Shown here piece after piece: positions 17,025 to 25,937 of a DNA stretch of 64,000 nt. Numbering within the stretch: the stretch's first letter is position 1; each line of letters opens with the position of its first letter. Under the pieces are notes generated by a model. The model ran no database searches, was not told the origin of the DNA, and saw only the letters and a program-made list of their open reading frames with translations. The DNA is from Actinophytocola algeriensis (GTDB lineage: Bacteria; Actinomycetota; Actinomycetes; Mycobacteriales; Pseudonocardiaceae), in contig NZ_JACHJQ010000009.1 in the NCBI RefSeq assembly GCF_014203735.1, forward strand, positions 248,001 through 312,000. The letters are read 5' to 3'. The translations under genes and the position numbers were made by a program.

Positions 17025-17815
17025 CCACCCGTCCCGCACCGGCGAGCTTTCCCGGGGCAGGCGCGCTTCGCGAGACGGGCCGTCTCTTCGCCCTCGCACT
17101 GGACGTGATCGTCCAGACCTTCCGGCGGCCCTTCCAGGTCCGCGAGTTCGTCCAGCAGTGCTGGTTCATCGCGTCCGTCACGATCCTGCCGACGGCACTG
17201 GTCGCGATCCCGTTCGGCGCGGTCGTCGCGCTGCAGCTGGGGTCGCTGATCGTCCAGCTCGGCGCGCAGTCGTTCACCGGCGCGGCCGCGGTGCTCGCGA
17301 TCATCCAGCAAGCGGCGCCGCTGGTCACCGCGCTGATGGTGGCCGGTGCGGGCGGCTCGGCGATCTGCGCGGACCTCGGCGCCCGCACCATCCGCGAGGA
17401 GATCGACGCGATGGAGGTGCTGGGCGTCAACCCGATCCAACGCCTGGTCGTGCCGCGCGTGCTCGCCGCGATGGTGATCGCCGTCCTGTTGAACGGCCTG
17501 GTCAGCGTCGTCGGTGTGCTCGGTTCGTACTTCTTCAACGTGGTCCTGCAGGGCGGCACGCCGGGTGCGTACCTGGCGAGCTTCTCCGCGCTCGCGCAGC
17601 TGCCGGACCTGTGGATCTCGGAGATCAAGGCGCTGATCTTCGGCTTCATCGCCGGGGTGGTCGCCGCCTACCGGGGCCTCAACCCGAAGGGTGGTCCGAA
17701 GGGCGTCGGCGATGCGGTCAACCAGTCCGTGGTGATCACGTTCCTGCTGCTGTTCTTCGTGAACTTCGTGCTCACCGCCGTGTACCTGTCCGTCGTACCG
17801 CAGAAGGGCAGCTGA
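17021..17815 (+). CDS. Mce importer permease YrbEA (MlaE family)
   Basis: 264 residues, with five or six membrane helices. MlaE-family hallmarks: TALVAIPFGAVVALQLGSLI, a GAGGSAICADLGARTIREEIDAMEVLGVNPIQ region (positions about 108-140) holding the EExDAxxxxG cytoplasmic coupling helix, and LVVPRVLAAM. It forms the inner-membrane channel with YrbEB. It overlaps mceG (ATGA) and ends 1 base before yrbEB. Confidence 0.93.
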   Translation: MTTRPAPASFPGAGALRETGRLFALALDVIVQTFRRPFQVREFVQQCWFIASVTILPTALVAIPFGAVVALQLGSLIVQLGAQSFTGAAAVLAIIQQAAPLVTALMVAGAGGSAICADLGARTIREEIDAMEVLGVNPIQRLVVPRVLAAMVIAVLLNGLVSVVGVLGSYFFNVVLQGGTPGAYLASFSALAQLPDLWISEIKALIFGFIAGVVAAYRGLNPKGGPKGVGDAVNQSVVITFLLLFFVNFVLTAVYLSVVPQKGS

Positions 17816-17816
17816 C

Positions 17817-18653
17817 ATGGCGATCGGAGACACCGCGCGGCGGGTGGCGAACGCCCCGCTGAACTTCCTCGACACGCTGGGCGACCAGCTGTCGTTCTAC
17901 CTGCGCGCACTCGCGTGGATCCCGCGCACGCTGCGCCGGTACATGCGCGAGACGATGCGCATCCTCGCCGAGGTCAGCTTCGGGTCGGGTGCGCTCGCGG
18001 TCATCGGCGGCACCATCGGCGTGATGGTCGGCATGACCGTCTTCACCGGCACGGTGGTCGGCCTGCAGGGCTACGCGGCCCTCGACCAGCTCGGCACCTC
18101 CGCGCTGGCGGGCTTCGCGTCGGCCTACATCAACACCCGCGAGGTCGCGCCGCTGGTCGCGGGCCTCGCGTTGTCGGCGACGGTCGGCGCGGGCTTCACC
18201 GCACAGCTCGGCGCGATGCGGATCTCGGAGGAGATCGACGCGCTCGAGGTCATGGGGGTGCCGTCGCTGCCGTTCCTGGTGACGACCCGGATCATCGCGG
18301 GCTTCATCGCGGTGATCCCGCTGTACATCATCGGGTTGCTGTCGAGCTACCTCGCGTCCCGCACGATCGTCGTCTACTTCTACGGCCAGTCGGCGGGCAC
18401 GTACGACCACTACTTCAACCTGTTCCTACCGCCGCAGGACGTGTTCTGGTCCTTCGGCAAGGTGCTGATCTTCAGTGTGGTGATCATCCTGACGCACTGC
18501 TACTACGGCTACCGCGCCTCCGGCGGCCCGGCGGGAGTCGGCATCGCGGTGGGCCGCTCCGTGCGGACGACGATCGTGACGGCGGCGTTGCTGAACTTCT
18601 TCATCGGCTTCGCCATCTGGGGCACGACGACGACGGTGAGGATCGCGGGATGA
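17817..18653 (+). CDS. Mce importer permease YrbEB (MlaE family)
   Basis: 278 residues. Like YrbEA it has the MlaE core: VIGGTIGVMVGMTVFTGTVV, then a conserved GAGFTAQLGAMRISEEIDAL segment and VMGVPSLPFLVTTRIIAG. It has about six membrane helices. It pairs with YrbEA and binds the ATPase. The start ATG 17817 follows the previous stop by one base. Confidence 0.93.
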   Translation: MAIGDTARRVANAPLNFLDTLGDQLSFYLRALAWIPRTLRRYMRETMRILAEVSFGSGALAVIGGTIGVMVGMTVFTGTVVGLQGYAALDQLGTSALAGFASAYINTREVAPLVAGLALSATVGAGFTAQLGAMRISEEIDALEVMGVPSLPFLVTTRIIAGFIAVIPLYIIGLLSSYLASRTIVVYFYGQSAGTYDHYFNLFLPPQDVFWSFGKVLIFSVVIILTHCYYGYRASGGPAGVGIAVGRSVRTTIVTAALLNFFIGFAIWGTTTTVRIAG

Positions 18654-18681
18654 GCGCAGCTTCCGTAGCGAAAGGACAGTC

Positions 18682-20031
18682 GTGAGCCGCGGCGCGTGGG
18701 GCACGGTACGGCGGCGGCTGCTCGGCCTCGGCTTCATCGTGCTCGTCGCGGCGCTGGTGAGCCTGTCGATCGCCATGTACAACAAGGCGTTCACGCCGGT
18801 GGTGAAGGTCTCGCTCTCCACGGACAAGATCGGCAACCAGCTGCAGGTCCTCGGTGACGTGAAGGCCAGAGGGCTGATCGTCGGCGAGATCCGCGCCATC
18901 ACGCCGACGGCGGAGGGCGCGGTGCTGGAGCTGGCGCTGGACCCGGAGAAGGCGGACCTGCTGCCGCGCAACGTATCCGCGCGGTTCATCCCGAAGACGC
19001 TGTTCGGCGACCGGTACGTGGCGCTGCAGATCCCCGAGGACCCGGACTCGCGTTCGCTCGGCGAGGGCGACCGGATCGAGCAGGACCGGTCGGCGCCCGC
19101 CGTGGAGCTGTCGCAGGCACTGGACCACCTGCTGCCGGTGCTGCAGGCGGTCCAGCCGCAGAAGCTGTCGACCACGCTGACCGCGATCTCCACCGCGCTC
19201 GACGGCCGAGGCGAGCAGCTGGGGCAGACGCTGGTGGAGCTGGGGCAGCTGGTCGAGGAGATCAACCCGCACGTGCCGCAGCTGACCCACGACCTGCGTG
19301 CGCTCGTCGAGGTCAGCGACACCTACACCGAGGCCATCCCGGACTTCGTGTCCGCGCTCGACGACCTGACCGTCACCTCGCGCACGGTGTACGAGCAGCG
19401 CGCCAACCTGGACGCCCTGTTCGCCGACCTGACGATGTCCAGCCGCGACCTGGAGTCCTTCCTGCGAGCCAACTCCGACAACCTGATCCGCCTGGCCGAC
19501 AGCTCCCGCGACACGCTGGAGCTGCTGGCGAAGTACTCGCCGTCCTACCCGTGCTTCCTGAAGCAGATGGCCGCACTGGTCGACGCCGCCAAGCCGGTGT
19601 TCGGCGGGGGCACCGACGCGCCCGGTCTGCACGCGACCATCGAGGTCGTCGTGAACAAGGGCAAGTACGAGCCCGGCAAGGACACCCCGGAGTTCAACGA
19701 GCACCGCGGCCCGCGCTGCTACGACCCGAAGCAGATGGGCAGCCCGTTCCCGGACCAGCCGCCGGACGGCCCGCTGCAGGACGGCACCTCGCACGGCCCG
19801 CAGAACCGGACGCAGCAGGACGGCCTGCTGCCACCCGCGAACGGTGAGGAGTACCTGACCGAGCCGAACGCGCTGACCAGTGCCGACTCGATCGCGAACA
19901 CCCCGGCCGAGCAGGAGTTCCTCGCCCAGCTGATCGCGCCGGGCATGGGTGTCGAGCCGGGGCAGGTGCCGGGCTGGTCGACGCTGCTGCTCGGCCCGAT
20001 GTTCCGCGGTGCGGAGGTGACGGTGCGGTGA
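18682..20031 (+). CDS. mceA: Mce-family substrate-binding protein, first of six (MceA)
   Basis: 449 residues from GTG 18682, preceded by AAAGGAC. An N-terminal membrane anchor (LLGLGFIVLVAALVSLSIAMY) is followed by the MCE/MlaD domain with VKARGLIVGEIRAI and a LFGDRYVAL segment. A long helical region predicted as coiled coil follows (about residues 135-290). The C-terminal region is Pro-rich. In mycobacteria six Mce subunits form a hetero-hexamer tube carrying lipids across the periplasm. Confidence 0.9.
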   Translation: MSRGAWGTVRRRLLGLGFIVLVAALVSLSIAMYNKAFTPVVKVSLSTDKIGNQLQVLGDVKARGLIVGEIRAITPTAEGAVLELALDPEKADLLPRNVSARFIPKTLFGDRYVALQIPEDPDSRSLGEGDRIEQDRSAPAVELSQALDHLLPVLQAVQPQKLSTTLTAISTALDGRGEQLGQTLVELGQLVEEINPHVPQLTHDLRALVEVSDTYTEAIPDFVSALDDLTVTSRTVYEQRANLDALFADLTMSSRDLESFLRANSDNLIRLADSSRDTLELLAKYSPSYPCFLKQMAALVDAAKPVFGGGTDAPGLHATIEVVVNKGKYEPGKDTPEFNEHRGPRCYDPKQMGSPFPDQPPDGPLQDGTSHGPQNRTQQDGLLPPANGEEYLTEPNALTSADSIANTPAEQEFLAQLIAPGMGVEPGQVPGWSTLLLGPMFRGAEVTVR

Positions 20032-20092
20032 ACGGAGCTTGCGGAGTGAACCATCGGGCACCGTGGCCGCTCGGAGCCTGCGAGGAGCGGCC
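20029..20092 (+). repeat. Mce junction repeat, copy 1 (mceA/mceB)
   Basis: The unit has two related halves: ACGGAGCTTGCGGAGTGAACC and CTCGGAGCCTGCGAGGAG. It starts at the mceA stop and ends at the mceB start, providing its Shine-Dalgarno-like GCGAGGAG. The mceB frame is open through the unit. Confidence 0.8.
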
Positions 20093-21142
20093 ATGACAAA
20101 AGGGAGTGCGCTGGGCATCGCGGGCCCGCTGGTCAAGCTCGTCATCTTCACCGTCGTCACGGTCATGGCGACCGCGCTGCTCGCGATCAGCATCGCCAAC
20201 GTGAACCTGTCCGACACGCAGGACTACAAGGCCAGGTTCTCGGACGCCACCCTGTTGCTGCCCGGCGACGACGTGCGCATCGCCGGGGTGCGGGTCGGCC
20301 AGGTCGAGGAGGTCGGCATCGTCGACCGCAAGCAGGCGGAGGTCACCTTCTCCGTCAGCGCTGGCAAGAAGCTGCCGAAGAACGTCATCGCGCAGATCAA
20401 GTTCCGCAACCTGGTCGGCCAGCGGTACGTGTCGCTGTCGCAGGGCAGCGGCGGCAACCCGAACGCCGTGCTCGAACCCGGTGACACGATCCCGCTCGAA
20501 CAGACCAGGCCCGCACTGGACCTGACCGAGCTGTTCAACGGGTTCAAGCCGCTGTTCCGCGCGCTGTCGCCGGACGACGTCAACAAGCTGTCCTACGAGA
20601 TCGTCCAGGTCCTGCAGGGGGAGGGCGGCACGGTCGAGTCGCTGCTCGCCCACACCGCGTCGCTGACGTCCGCGATCGCAGGCAAGGACAAGGTGATCGG
20701 CGAGGTCATCAACAACCTCAACAACGCGCTGACCACGATCAACGAGCGCGGCCAGAAGCTGTCCACGCTGATCGTCCAGGTGCAGCAGCTCGTGTCCGGG
20801 CTCGCCGCCGACCGCGAACCGATCGGTGACGCGATCGAGGCGCTCGGCGGGCTGACCGACACCACGGCCGGGCTGCTCGAACAGGCCCGCCAGCCGCTCA
20901 AGGAGGACATCGCGGCGCTGGGTGGGCTGGTGAACAACCTCAACGACAGCGAGGCGGTCGTCGAGCACTTCATCCAGTTCCTGCCGGAGAAGACCGCGAA
21001 GCTGACCAGGACCGTGAGCTACGGCTCGTGGTTCAACTTCTACGTCTGCTCGATGTCGGGCTCGATCGGCATCCCGGGGATCATCACCCAGCCGATCGAG
21101 GTGCCGCTCACGCCGGCGACCCCGGAGAGGTGTGTCCGATGA
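20093..21142 (+). CDS. mceB: Mce-family protein MceB
   Basis: 349 residues from ATG 20093, with GAGGAG upstream. An earlier in-frame start would only translate the junction repeat. Membrane anchor LVKLVIFTVVTVMATALLAI, MCE domain with LLPGDDVRIAGVRVGQVEEVG and FRNLVGQRYVSLSQG, then long helices to residue 300 and a C-terminal FYVCSMSG segment with one Cys. It overlaps mceC by four bases. Confidence 0.92.
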   Translation: MTKGSALGIAGPLVKLVIFTVVTVMATALLAISIANVNLSDTQDYKARFSDATLLLPGDDVRIAGVRVGQVEEVGIVDRKQAEVTFSVSAGKKLPKNVIAQIKFRNLVGQRYVSLSQGSGGNPNAVLEPGDTIPLEQTRPALDLTELFNGFKPLFRALSPDDVNKLSYEIVQVLQGEGGTVESLLAHTASLTSAIAGKDKVIGEVINNLNNALTTINERGQKLSTLIVQVQQLVSGLAADREPIGDAIEALGGLTDTTAGLLEQARQPLKEDIAALGGLVNNLNDSEAVVEHFIQFLPEKTAKLTRTVSYGSWFNFYVCSMSGSIGIPGIITQPIEVPLTPATPERCVR

Positions 21143-22131
21143 GGTCGTTCCGCTCCCGCAACCCGATCCCGATCGGCATCGCCGGGATCGTGGTGATCGC
21201 GCTCGGGTTCACGGTCGCGATGTTCTCCGACGACCTGCCGATCGTCGGCGGCGGCACCAGCTACTCGGCCGAGTTCAGCGAGGCCGCGGGCCTGTCGCCC
21301 GACGACGAGGTCCGCATCGCGGGCGTCAAGGTCGGCAAGGTGAGCGACGTCGAGCTGTCCGGCGCGGTCGTCGTGGTCACGTTCAAGGTCAAGGACGCGT
21401 GGGTCGGCGACCGGTCGCTCGCCGCGATCAAGATCAAGAACGTGCTGGGCCAGAAGTACCTGGCGCTCGAGCCGGAGGGCCGGGACGTGCTCGACCCGGC
21501 CATGCCGATCCCGAGGGACCGGACGATGGCGCCCTACGACGTGCTCGAGGCGTTCCGCGGCCTGGCCGACACGACGAACGCGATCGACACGACCCAGCTC
21601 GCGCAGAGCTTCGAGGTCATCGCGGAGACGTTCAGCGACACCCCGGACGACGTGCGGGGCGCGCTCACCGGTCTGCAGCAGCTGTCGACCACGATCTCCA
21701 GCCGCGACCAGCAGCTCGCCACGCTGCTGTCCAACACGCACAAGATCAGCGACACGCTCGCCGAGCGGGACGCCGAGGTCGTGAAGCTCCTCCAGGACGG
21801 CAACCTGCTGCTGGAGGAGATCGGCAAGCGCCGGGACGCGATCTCGACGCTGCTCGAGGGCACACAGGCCCTGTCCAAGGAGCTGAAGGGCCTGGTCGAC
21901 GACAACAACGAGCAGCTGGGGCCGGTCCTGGAGAGCCTCGACCAGCTGACCGGCATGCTGGCCCGCAACCAGGACGCGCTCGGCAAGGGCATCAAGAACA
22001 TGGCCCCGTTCGTGCGGTTGTTCAACAACGCGGTCGGCAACGGGCGCTGGTTCGACAACTACCTGTGCGGCCTGCTGCCACCGCAGCTGGGACCGATCAA
22101 CGAAGAAGGCTGCCTCGGGAGGACCTCGTGA
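21139..22131 (+). CDS. mceC: Mce-family protein MceC
   Basis: 330 residues from ATG 21139, overlapping the mceB stop. Anchor PIPIGIAGIVVIALGFTVAM, MCE domain with LSPDDEVRIAGVKVGKVSDVE and IKNVLGQKYLALEPEG, then helical repeats rich in Gln and Leu, and a Cys-containing tail (YLCGLLPPQ and EGCLG). Confidence 0.92.
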   Translation: MRSFRSRNPIPIGIAGIVVIALGFTVAMFSDDLPIVGGGTSYSAEFSEAAGLSPDDEVRIAGVKVGKVSDVELSGAVVVVTFKVKDAWVGDRSLAAIKIKNVLGQKYLALEPEGRDVLDPAMPIPRDRTMAPYDVLEAFRGLADTTNAIDTTQLAQSFEVIAETFSDTPDDVRGALTGLQQLSTTISSRDQQLATLLSNTHKISDTLAERDAEVVKLLQDGNLLLEEIGKRRDAISTLLEGTQALSKELKGLVDDNNEQLGPVLESLDQLTGMLARNQDALGKGIKNMAPFVRLFNNAVGNGRWFDNYLCGLLPPQLGPINEEGCLGRTS

Positions 22132-22189
22132 GCGGAGCTTGCGGAGCGGTGATGACACCGAGGCGTCCCGGAGCCTGCGAGGGGGCGCC
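22129..22189 (+). repeat. Mce junction repeat, copy 2 (mceC/mceD)
   Basis: GAGCGGAGCTTGCGGAGCGG and CCCGGAGCCTGCGAGGGGGC mark the two halves, running from the mceC stop to the mceD start. The downstream frame is open across it and would encode RSGD-x-RSLRGGA. Confidence 0.85.
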
Positions 22190-23368
22190 ATGACATTCGC
22201 CTCCCGGTTCAGCAGGGATCTCGCCCGCGGGGTGTCCATCGCGGTCGTGCTCGCACTGGTCGTCGCCCTGTTCCTCTGGTGGCTGCTGGTGGAGGGCAAC
22301 CAGAAGCGGTACTCGGCCGTGTTCACCGGCGTCGTCGGCCTGTACGAAGCCAACGACGTGCGGATCCTCGGCGTGAAGGTCGGCCACGTCGACAAGGTCA
22401 CCCCGAACGGCGACACCGTCCGCGTCGACATGCTGGTCGACCGCACGGTGCGGATCCCCGCCACCGCCAAGGCCGTGATCGTCTCGCCGTCGCTGGTCAG
22501 CGACCGGTACGTGCAGTTCACGCCGGTGTTCACCGGCGGTCAGGCCATGGCCGAGGGCACGGTCATCGGCAAGGAGCGCACCGCCACCCCGCTCGAGGTC
22601 GACGACCTGTACGCGAGCCTCAACCGCGTCAGCGTCACCCTCGGCCCCAACGGGGTGAACAAGGACGGCGCGCTCGCCGACCTGCTGAACACGCTCGCGG
22701 CGAACGCCGACGGCAACGGGGCGGCGCTCAACCAGACGATCACGCAGCTGTCGCAGATGGCGCGCACGCTGTCCGGCAGCGACGAGGACCTGTTCGCGAC
22801 CGTCGACAACCTGCAGAAGTTCACCTCCGCCCTCGCCGCGAACGACGCGGCCGTGAACGAGTTCAGCGCGCAGGCCGCCGACGTCACGGCGTTCCTCGCC
22901 GACGAACGCGAGGACCTCGGCGCCGCGGTGCGGCAGCTGGGCATCGCGCTCGGCGCCGTGCAGCAGTTCATCAACGACAACCGCGCACACCTCAAGGGCA
23001 ACGTCGACAAGCTCGCGTCGATCACCCAGGTGCTCGTCGACCAGCGGGCCGCGCTGTCGGAGGTGCTGGACGTCGCACCGCTCGCGCTGTCCAACATCAT
23101 CAACTCGTACAACGGTTCGTCCGGCACGCTCGACGCCCGCGCCGACCTCAACGACCTGGCGCAGCCGCCGATCGTGACCCTGTGCAACCTGGTCCGGCAG
23201 GGCACGCCGAACGACCTGCCCCAGGTGCTCGCGGACACGTGTGACCAGCTGAAACCGCTGGTCGAGGGCCTCGTGCCGCTGCCGTCGGCCGCCGAGGTGC
23301 TGACCGCGCTGCAGAACGGCACGGCGCCGCCGCTGCCCATCCCCGGCAGCATCGAGGGGGGCAACTGA
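22190..23368 (+). CDS. mceD: Mce-family protein MceD
   Basis: 392 residues from ATG 22190. Anchor VSIAVVLALVVALFLWWLLV, MCE domain with LYEANDVRILGVKVGHVDKV and SPSLVSDRYVQFTPVF. The helical region is followed by a C-terminal PPLPIPGSIEGGN tail. Two Cys (VTLCNL, DTCDQL) are in the C-terminal third. The repeat-derived upstream extension is rejected as the start. Confidence 0.92.
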   Translation: MTFASRFSRDLARGVSIAVVLALVVALFLWWLLVEGNQKRYSAVFTGVVGLYEANDVRILGVKVGHVDKVTPNGDTVRVDMLVDRTVRIPATAKAVIVSPSLVSDRYVQFTPVFTGGQAMAEGTVIGKERTATPLEVDDLYASLNRVSVTLGPNGVNKDGALADLLNTLAANADGNGAALNQTITQLSQMARTLSGSDEDLFATVDNLQKFTSALAANDAAVNEFSAQAADVTAFLADEREDLGAAVRQLGIALGAVQQFINDNRAHLKGNVDKLASITQVLVDQRAALSEVLDVAPLALSNIINSYNGSSGTLDARADLNDLAQPPIVTLCNLVRQGTPNDLPQVLADTCDQLKPLVEGLVPLPSAAEVLTALQNGTAPPLPIPGSIEGGN

Positions 23369-23442
23369 TGAGTGAGCGGAGCTTGCGGAGCGAACCATCC
23401 GGCACAGCGCCGTCCCGGAGCCTGCGAGGGGGCGGCGGGAGG
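23366..23442 (+). repeat. Mce junction repeat, copy 3 (mceD/mceE)
   Basis: The longest copy: GAGCGGAGCTTGCGGAGCG, a middle block, then CCCGGAGCCTGCGAGGGGGC and an extra GGCGGGAGG before the mceE ATG. The mceE frame is open upstream through it (SERSLRSEPSGT then SLRGG). Confidence 0.85.
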
Positions 23443-24606
23443 ATGAAACGAACCGTCGCGGCCGCCGCGTCCGTGCTCATGCTGTCCGGTTGCAGCTCCT
23501 TCACCGGCATCTACGACATCCCGCTGCCGGGCGGCGCCGACCTCGGTGACCACCCGTACACGGTGAAGGCCGAGTTCCGGGACGTGCTGGACCTCGTGCC
23601 GCAGTCCGGCGTGAAGGTCAACGAAGTGCCGGTGGGCCGGGTGGAGAACATCCAGCTCGCGCCCGACGGGTGGAGCGCCGAGGTCACCATGCGCGTGAAC
23701 GGCGACGTCGAGCTGCCGGCCAACGCACTGGCCATGCTGCGCCAGTCCAGCCTCCTCGGCGAGAAGTACGTCGAGCTGTCCTCGCCGCCGTCCGGCAAGG
23801 CACAGGGGACACTGGCCGATGGCGCACGCATCCCGATCGAGCGGACCAACCGCAACACCGACATCGAGGAGGTGCTCGGCGCGCTGTCCATGCTGCTCAA
23901 CGGCGGCGGCGTCGAGCAGCTGCAGAACATCGCGCAGGAGCTGAACAACGCGCTCGAGGGCCGCGAACCGGACCTGCGCGCCACGCTGGCCAGTGTGGAC
24001 ACGCTGGTGTCCACACTGGATGAGAGCAAGGACGACATCACCCAGGCCATCGACGGCGTCAACAAGCTGTCCGCCACGCTGTCCGCGGAGAAGGACCAGC
24101 TGGCCGGCGCCATCGACTCGCTCGGCCCCGGCCTGGAGGTGCTGAACCAGCAGCGCAGCCAGCTGGTGACGATGCTGCAGAGCCTGCAGTCGCTGTCGGA
24201 CGTGGCCGTCGACACCGTGAACGCGAGCCAGGAGGACATCGTCGCCGACCTGAAGGCGCTCACCCCCGCGCTGCAGAAGCTGGGGGAGGCGGGCACCGAC
24301 CTGCCGAAGTCGCTGGAGCTGCTGTTCACCATCCCGTTCAGCGACGAGGCCGTGCACGGCGTGAAGGGCGACTACTTCAACCTGTACGCCAAGATCGACC
24401 TGAACCTGCAGACCATCCTCGACAACCTGTCCCGCAGCAGGCGCAACCCGCTGCAGGACATCCCGATCGTGGGTGGTCTCATCGAGGGGCAGGAAGGCGG
24501 GGCGGACAGCCCGCTGCTGCCGATCCCCGGCACGGAACAGCCGTCCGGCGGCGGCGACGGTCTCGGTGGCCTGCTCGGTGGGCTGCTCGGGGGAGGTGGC
24601 CGGTAG
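23443..24606 (+). CDS. mceE: Mce-family lipoprotein MceE (LprK-type)
   Basis: 387 residues from ATG 23443, where GGGAGG precedes and a lipoprotein signal begins (MKRTVAAAASVLMLSGCSSF) with lipobox LSGC. Starting here places the lipid-modified Cys at residue 17. The MCE domain reads VPQSGVKVNEVPVGRVENI and RQSSLLGEKYVELSSP. MceE is the lipoprotein member in mycobacterial operons also. It ends in a Gly-rich GDGLGGLLGGLLGGGGR tail. Confidence 0.92.
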   Translation: MKRTVAAAASVLMLSGCSSFTGIYDIPLPGGADLGDHPYTVKAEFRDVLDLVPQSGVKVNEVPVGRVENIQLAPDGWSAEVTMRVNGDVELPANALAMLRQSSLLGEKYVELSSPPSGKAQGTLADGARIPIERTNRNTDIEEVLGALSMLLNGGGVEQLQNIAQELNNALEGREPDLRATLASVDTLVSTLDESKDDITQAIDGVNKLSATLSAEKDQLAGAIDSLGPGLEVLNQQRSQLVTMLQSLQSLSDVAVDTVNASQEDIVADLKALTPALQKLGEAGTDLPKSLELLFTIPFSDEAVHGVKGDYFNLYAKIDLNLQTILDNLSRSRRNPLQDIPIVGGLIEGQEGGADSPLLPIPGTEQPSGGGDGLGGLLGGLLGGGGR

Positions 24607-24673
24607 TGAGCGGAGCTTGCGGAGCGAACCATCGACACTCACGACGGCACCGAGCCTGCGAGGGGGCGTCGTA
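24604..24673 (+). repeat. Mce junction repeat, copy 4 (mceE/mceF)
   Basis: GAGCGGAGCTTGCGGAGCGAACC and later CGAGCCTGCGAGGGGGCG. It runs from the mceE stop to the mceF start, with the mceF frame open through it. Confidence 0.85.
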
Positions 24674-25936
24674 ATGCTCACCAGGAGAGTTCGGCTCCAG
24701 CTGATCGCGTTCTTCGTGATCGCGATCGTCGCGATCGTGTACGCGGCGTTCCGGTTCACCGACCTCGGCCGCGTGTTCGGCGCCGATGGCTACACGGTGA
24801 AGATGAACCTCGAGGAGTCCGGCGGCATCTTCACCAACGCCGAGGTCACCTACCGCGGCTACAACGTGGGCCGGGTGGGGGAGATCCACCTGACCGAGGA
24901 GGGCCTCCAGGTCGACCTGAACATCGACCCGGACGCGCCGGAGATCCCGTCGGACCTGGACGCGGTCGTCGCGAACCGGTCCGCGGTCGGTGAGCAGTAC
25001 GTCGACCTGCGCCCACGCGCGAACGACGGCCCGTACCTGTCGGGCGCGTCGGTGATCGCGGCCGACCGCACGGTCACCCCGGTCTCGACCGACACGGTCA
25101 TCCGCGACCTCGACAGCCTGGCGAGCTCGGTCCCGACCGAGTCGCTGCGCACGGTCGTCGACGAGCTGGACCGCGCGTTCGCGGGCACCGGGGACGACCT
25201 GCAGATCCTGCTCGACTCGACGCGGGACTTCACGGCGATGGCCCAGCAGCACCTGCCGCAGACCATCGCGCTGATCCAGGACGGCGGCACGGTCCTCGAC
25301 ACGCAGAACGTGCAGGCGGGCAACATCACGTCGTTCGCGAACGACCTGAACCTGCTGGCCGAGCAGCTGAAGACGTCCGACCCCGACCTGCGCAGGCTGA
25401 TCGCCGAGGGCCCGAAGGTGGCCGCACAGGTCTCGAACCTGCTCGCCGAGTCCGGTCCCGGCCTGGGCGTGACGGTCGCGAACCTGCTCACCACGTCGGA
25501 CATCCTGCGGGCCCGCAAGGACGGCGCGGAGTACTTGCTGGTCGCGTACCCGCTGCTCAGCGCGGCCGGGCAGGGCCTGCTCGCCGACGACCCCGGCCAG
25601 GCGCACCTCGGTCTGGCGCTCAACCTGTTCAACCCGCCCCCGTGCACGCAGGGCTACGAGCAGACGCAGCGGCGCAACGGCAACGAGGTCACCCCGTCGC
25701 CGGAGACACCGCCGCAGACCTACTGCGCGGAGCCACCGGGCAGCCCCGTCAACGTGCGCGGTTCGGCGAACGCGCCCTACGGTGGTAAGCCCGTGGCACA
25801 GGACCAGCCCGCGATGCCGCCGGTCAGCGGCGCGGCGCAGGGACCCGTGAGCCCGCTGGACGGCCTGCCCGGGACGGTGAGCCTGCCGGGTGGCACCCAG
25901 CCGGGCCTCGCCGCACTGCTCGGTCTGCCGAGCTGA
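24674..25936 (+). CDS. mceF: Mce-family protein MceF
   Basis: 420 residues from ATG 24674. Anchor LQLIAFFVIAIVAIVYAAF, MCE domain with FTNAEVTYRGYNVGRVGEIHL and ANRSAVGEQYVDLRP. The helical region is followed by Cys-containing segments (PPPCTQGYEQ, TYCAEPPG) and a Pro/Gly tail with repeated LPG. It is the last of the six Mce genes. Mce-associated genes follow at once. Confidence 0.92.
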   Translation: MLTRRVRLQLIAFFVIAIVAIVYAAFRFTDLGRVFGADGYTVKMNLEESGGIFTNAEVTYRGYNVGRVGEIHLTEEGLQVDLNIDPDAPEIPSDLDAVVANRSAVGEQYVDLRPRANDGPYLSGASVIAADRTVTPVSTDTVIRDLDSLASSVPTESLRTVVDELDRAFAGTGDDLQILLDSTRDFTAMAQQHLPQTIALIQDGGTVLDTQNVQAGNITSFANDLNLLAEQLKTSDPDLRRLIAEGPKVAAQVSNLLAESGPGLGVTVANLLTTSDILRARKDGAEYLLVAYPLLSAAGQGLLADDPGQAHLGLALNLFNPPPCTQGYEQTQRRNGNEVTPSPETPPQTYCAEPPGSPVNVRGSANAPYGGKPVAQDQPAMPPVSGAAQGPVSPLDGLPGTVSLPGGTQPGLAALLGLPS

Positions 25937-25937
25937 T

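Noticed and set aside
20039-20092. Upstream in-frame start extending MceB (and likewise MceD, MceE, MceF) through the junction repeat
   Set aside because: The extra residues come from the dispersed repeat, precede membrane anchors or the lipobox at an abnormal distance, and better Shine-Dalgarno sites lie before the inner ATGs.
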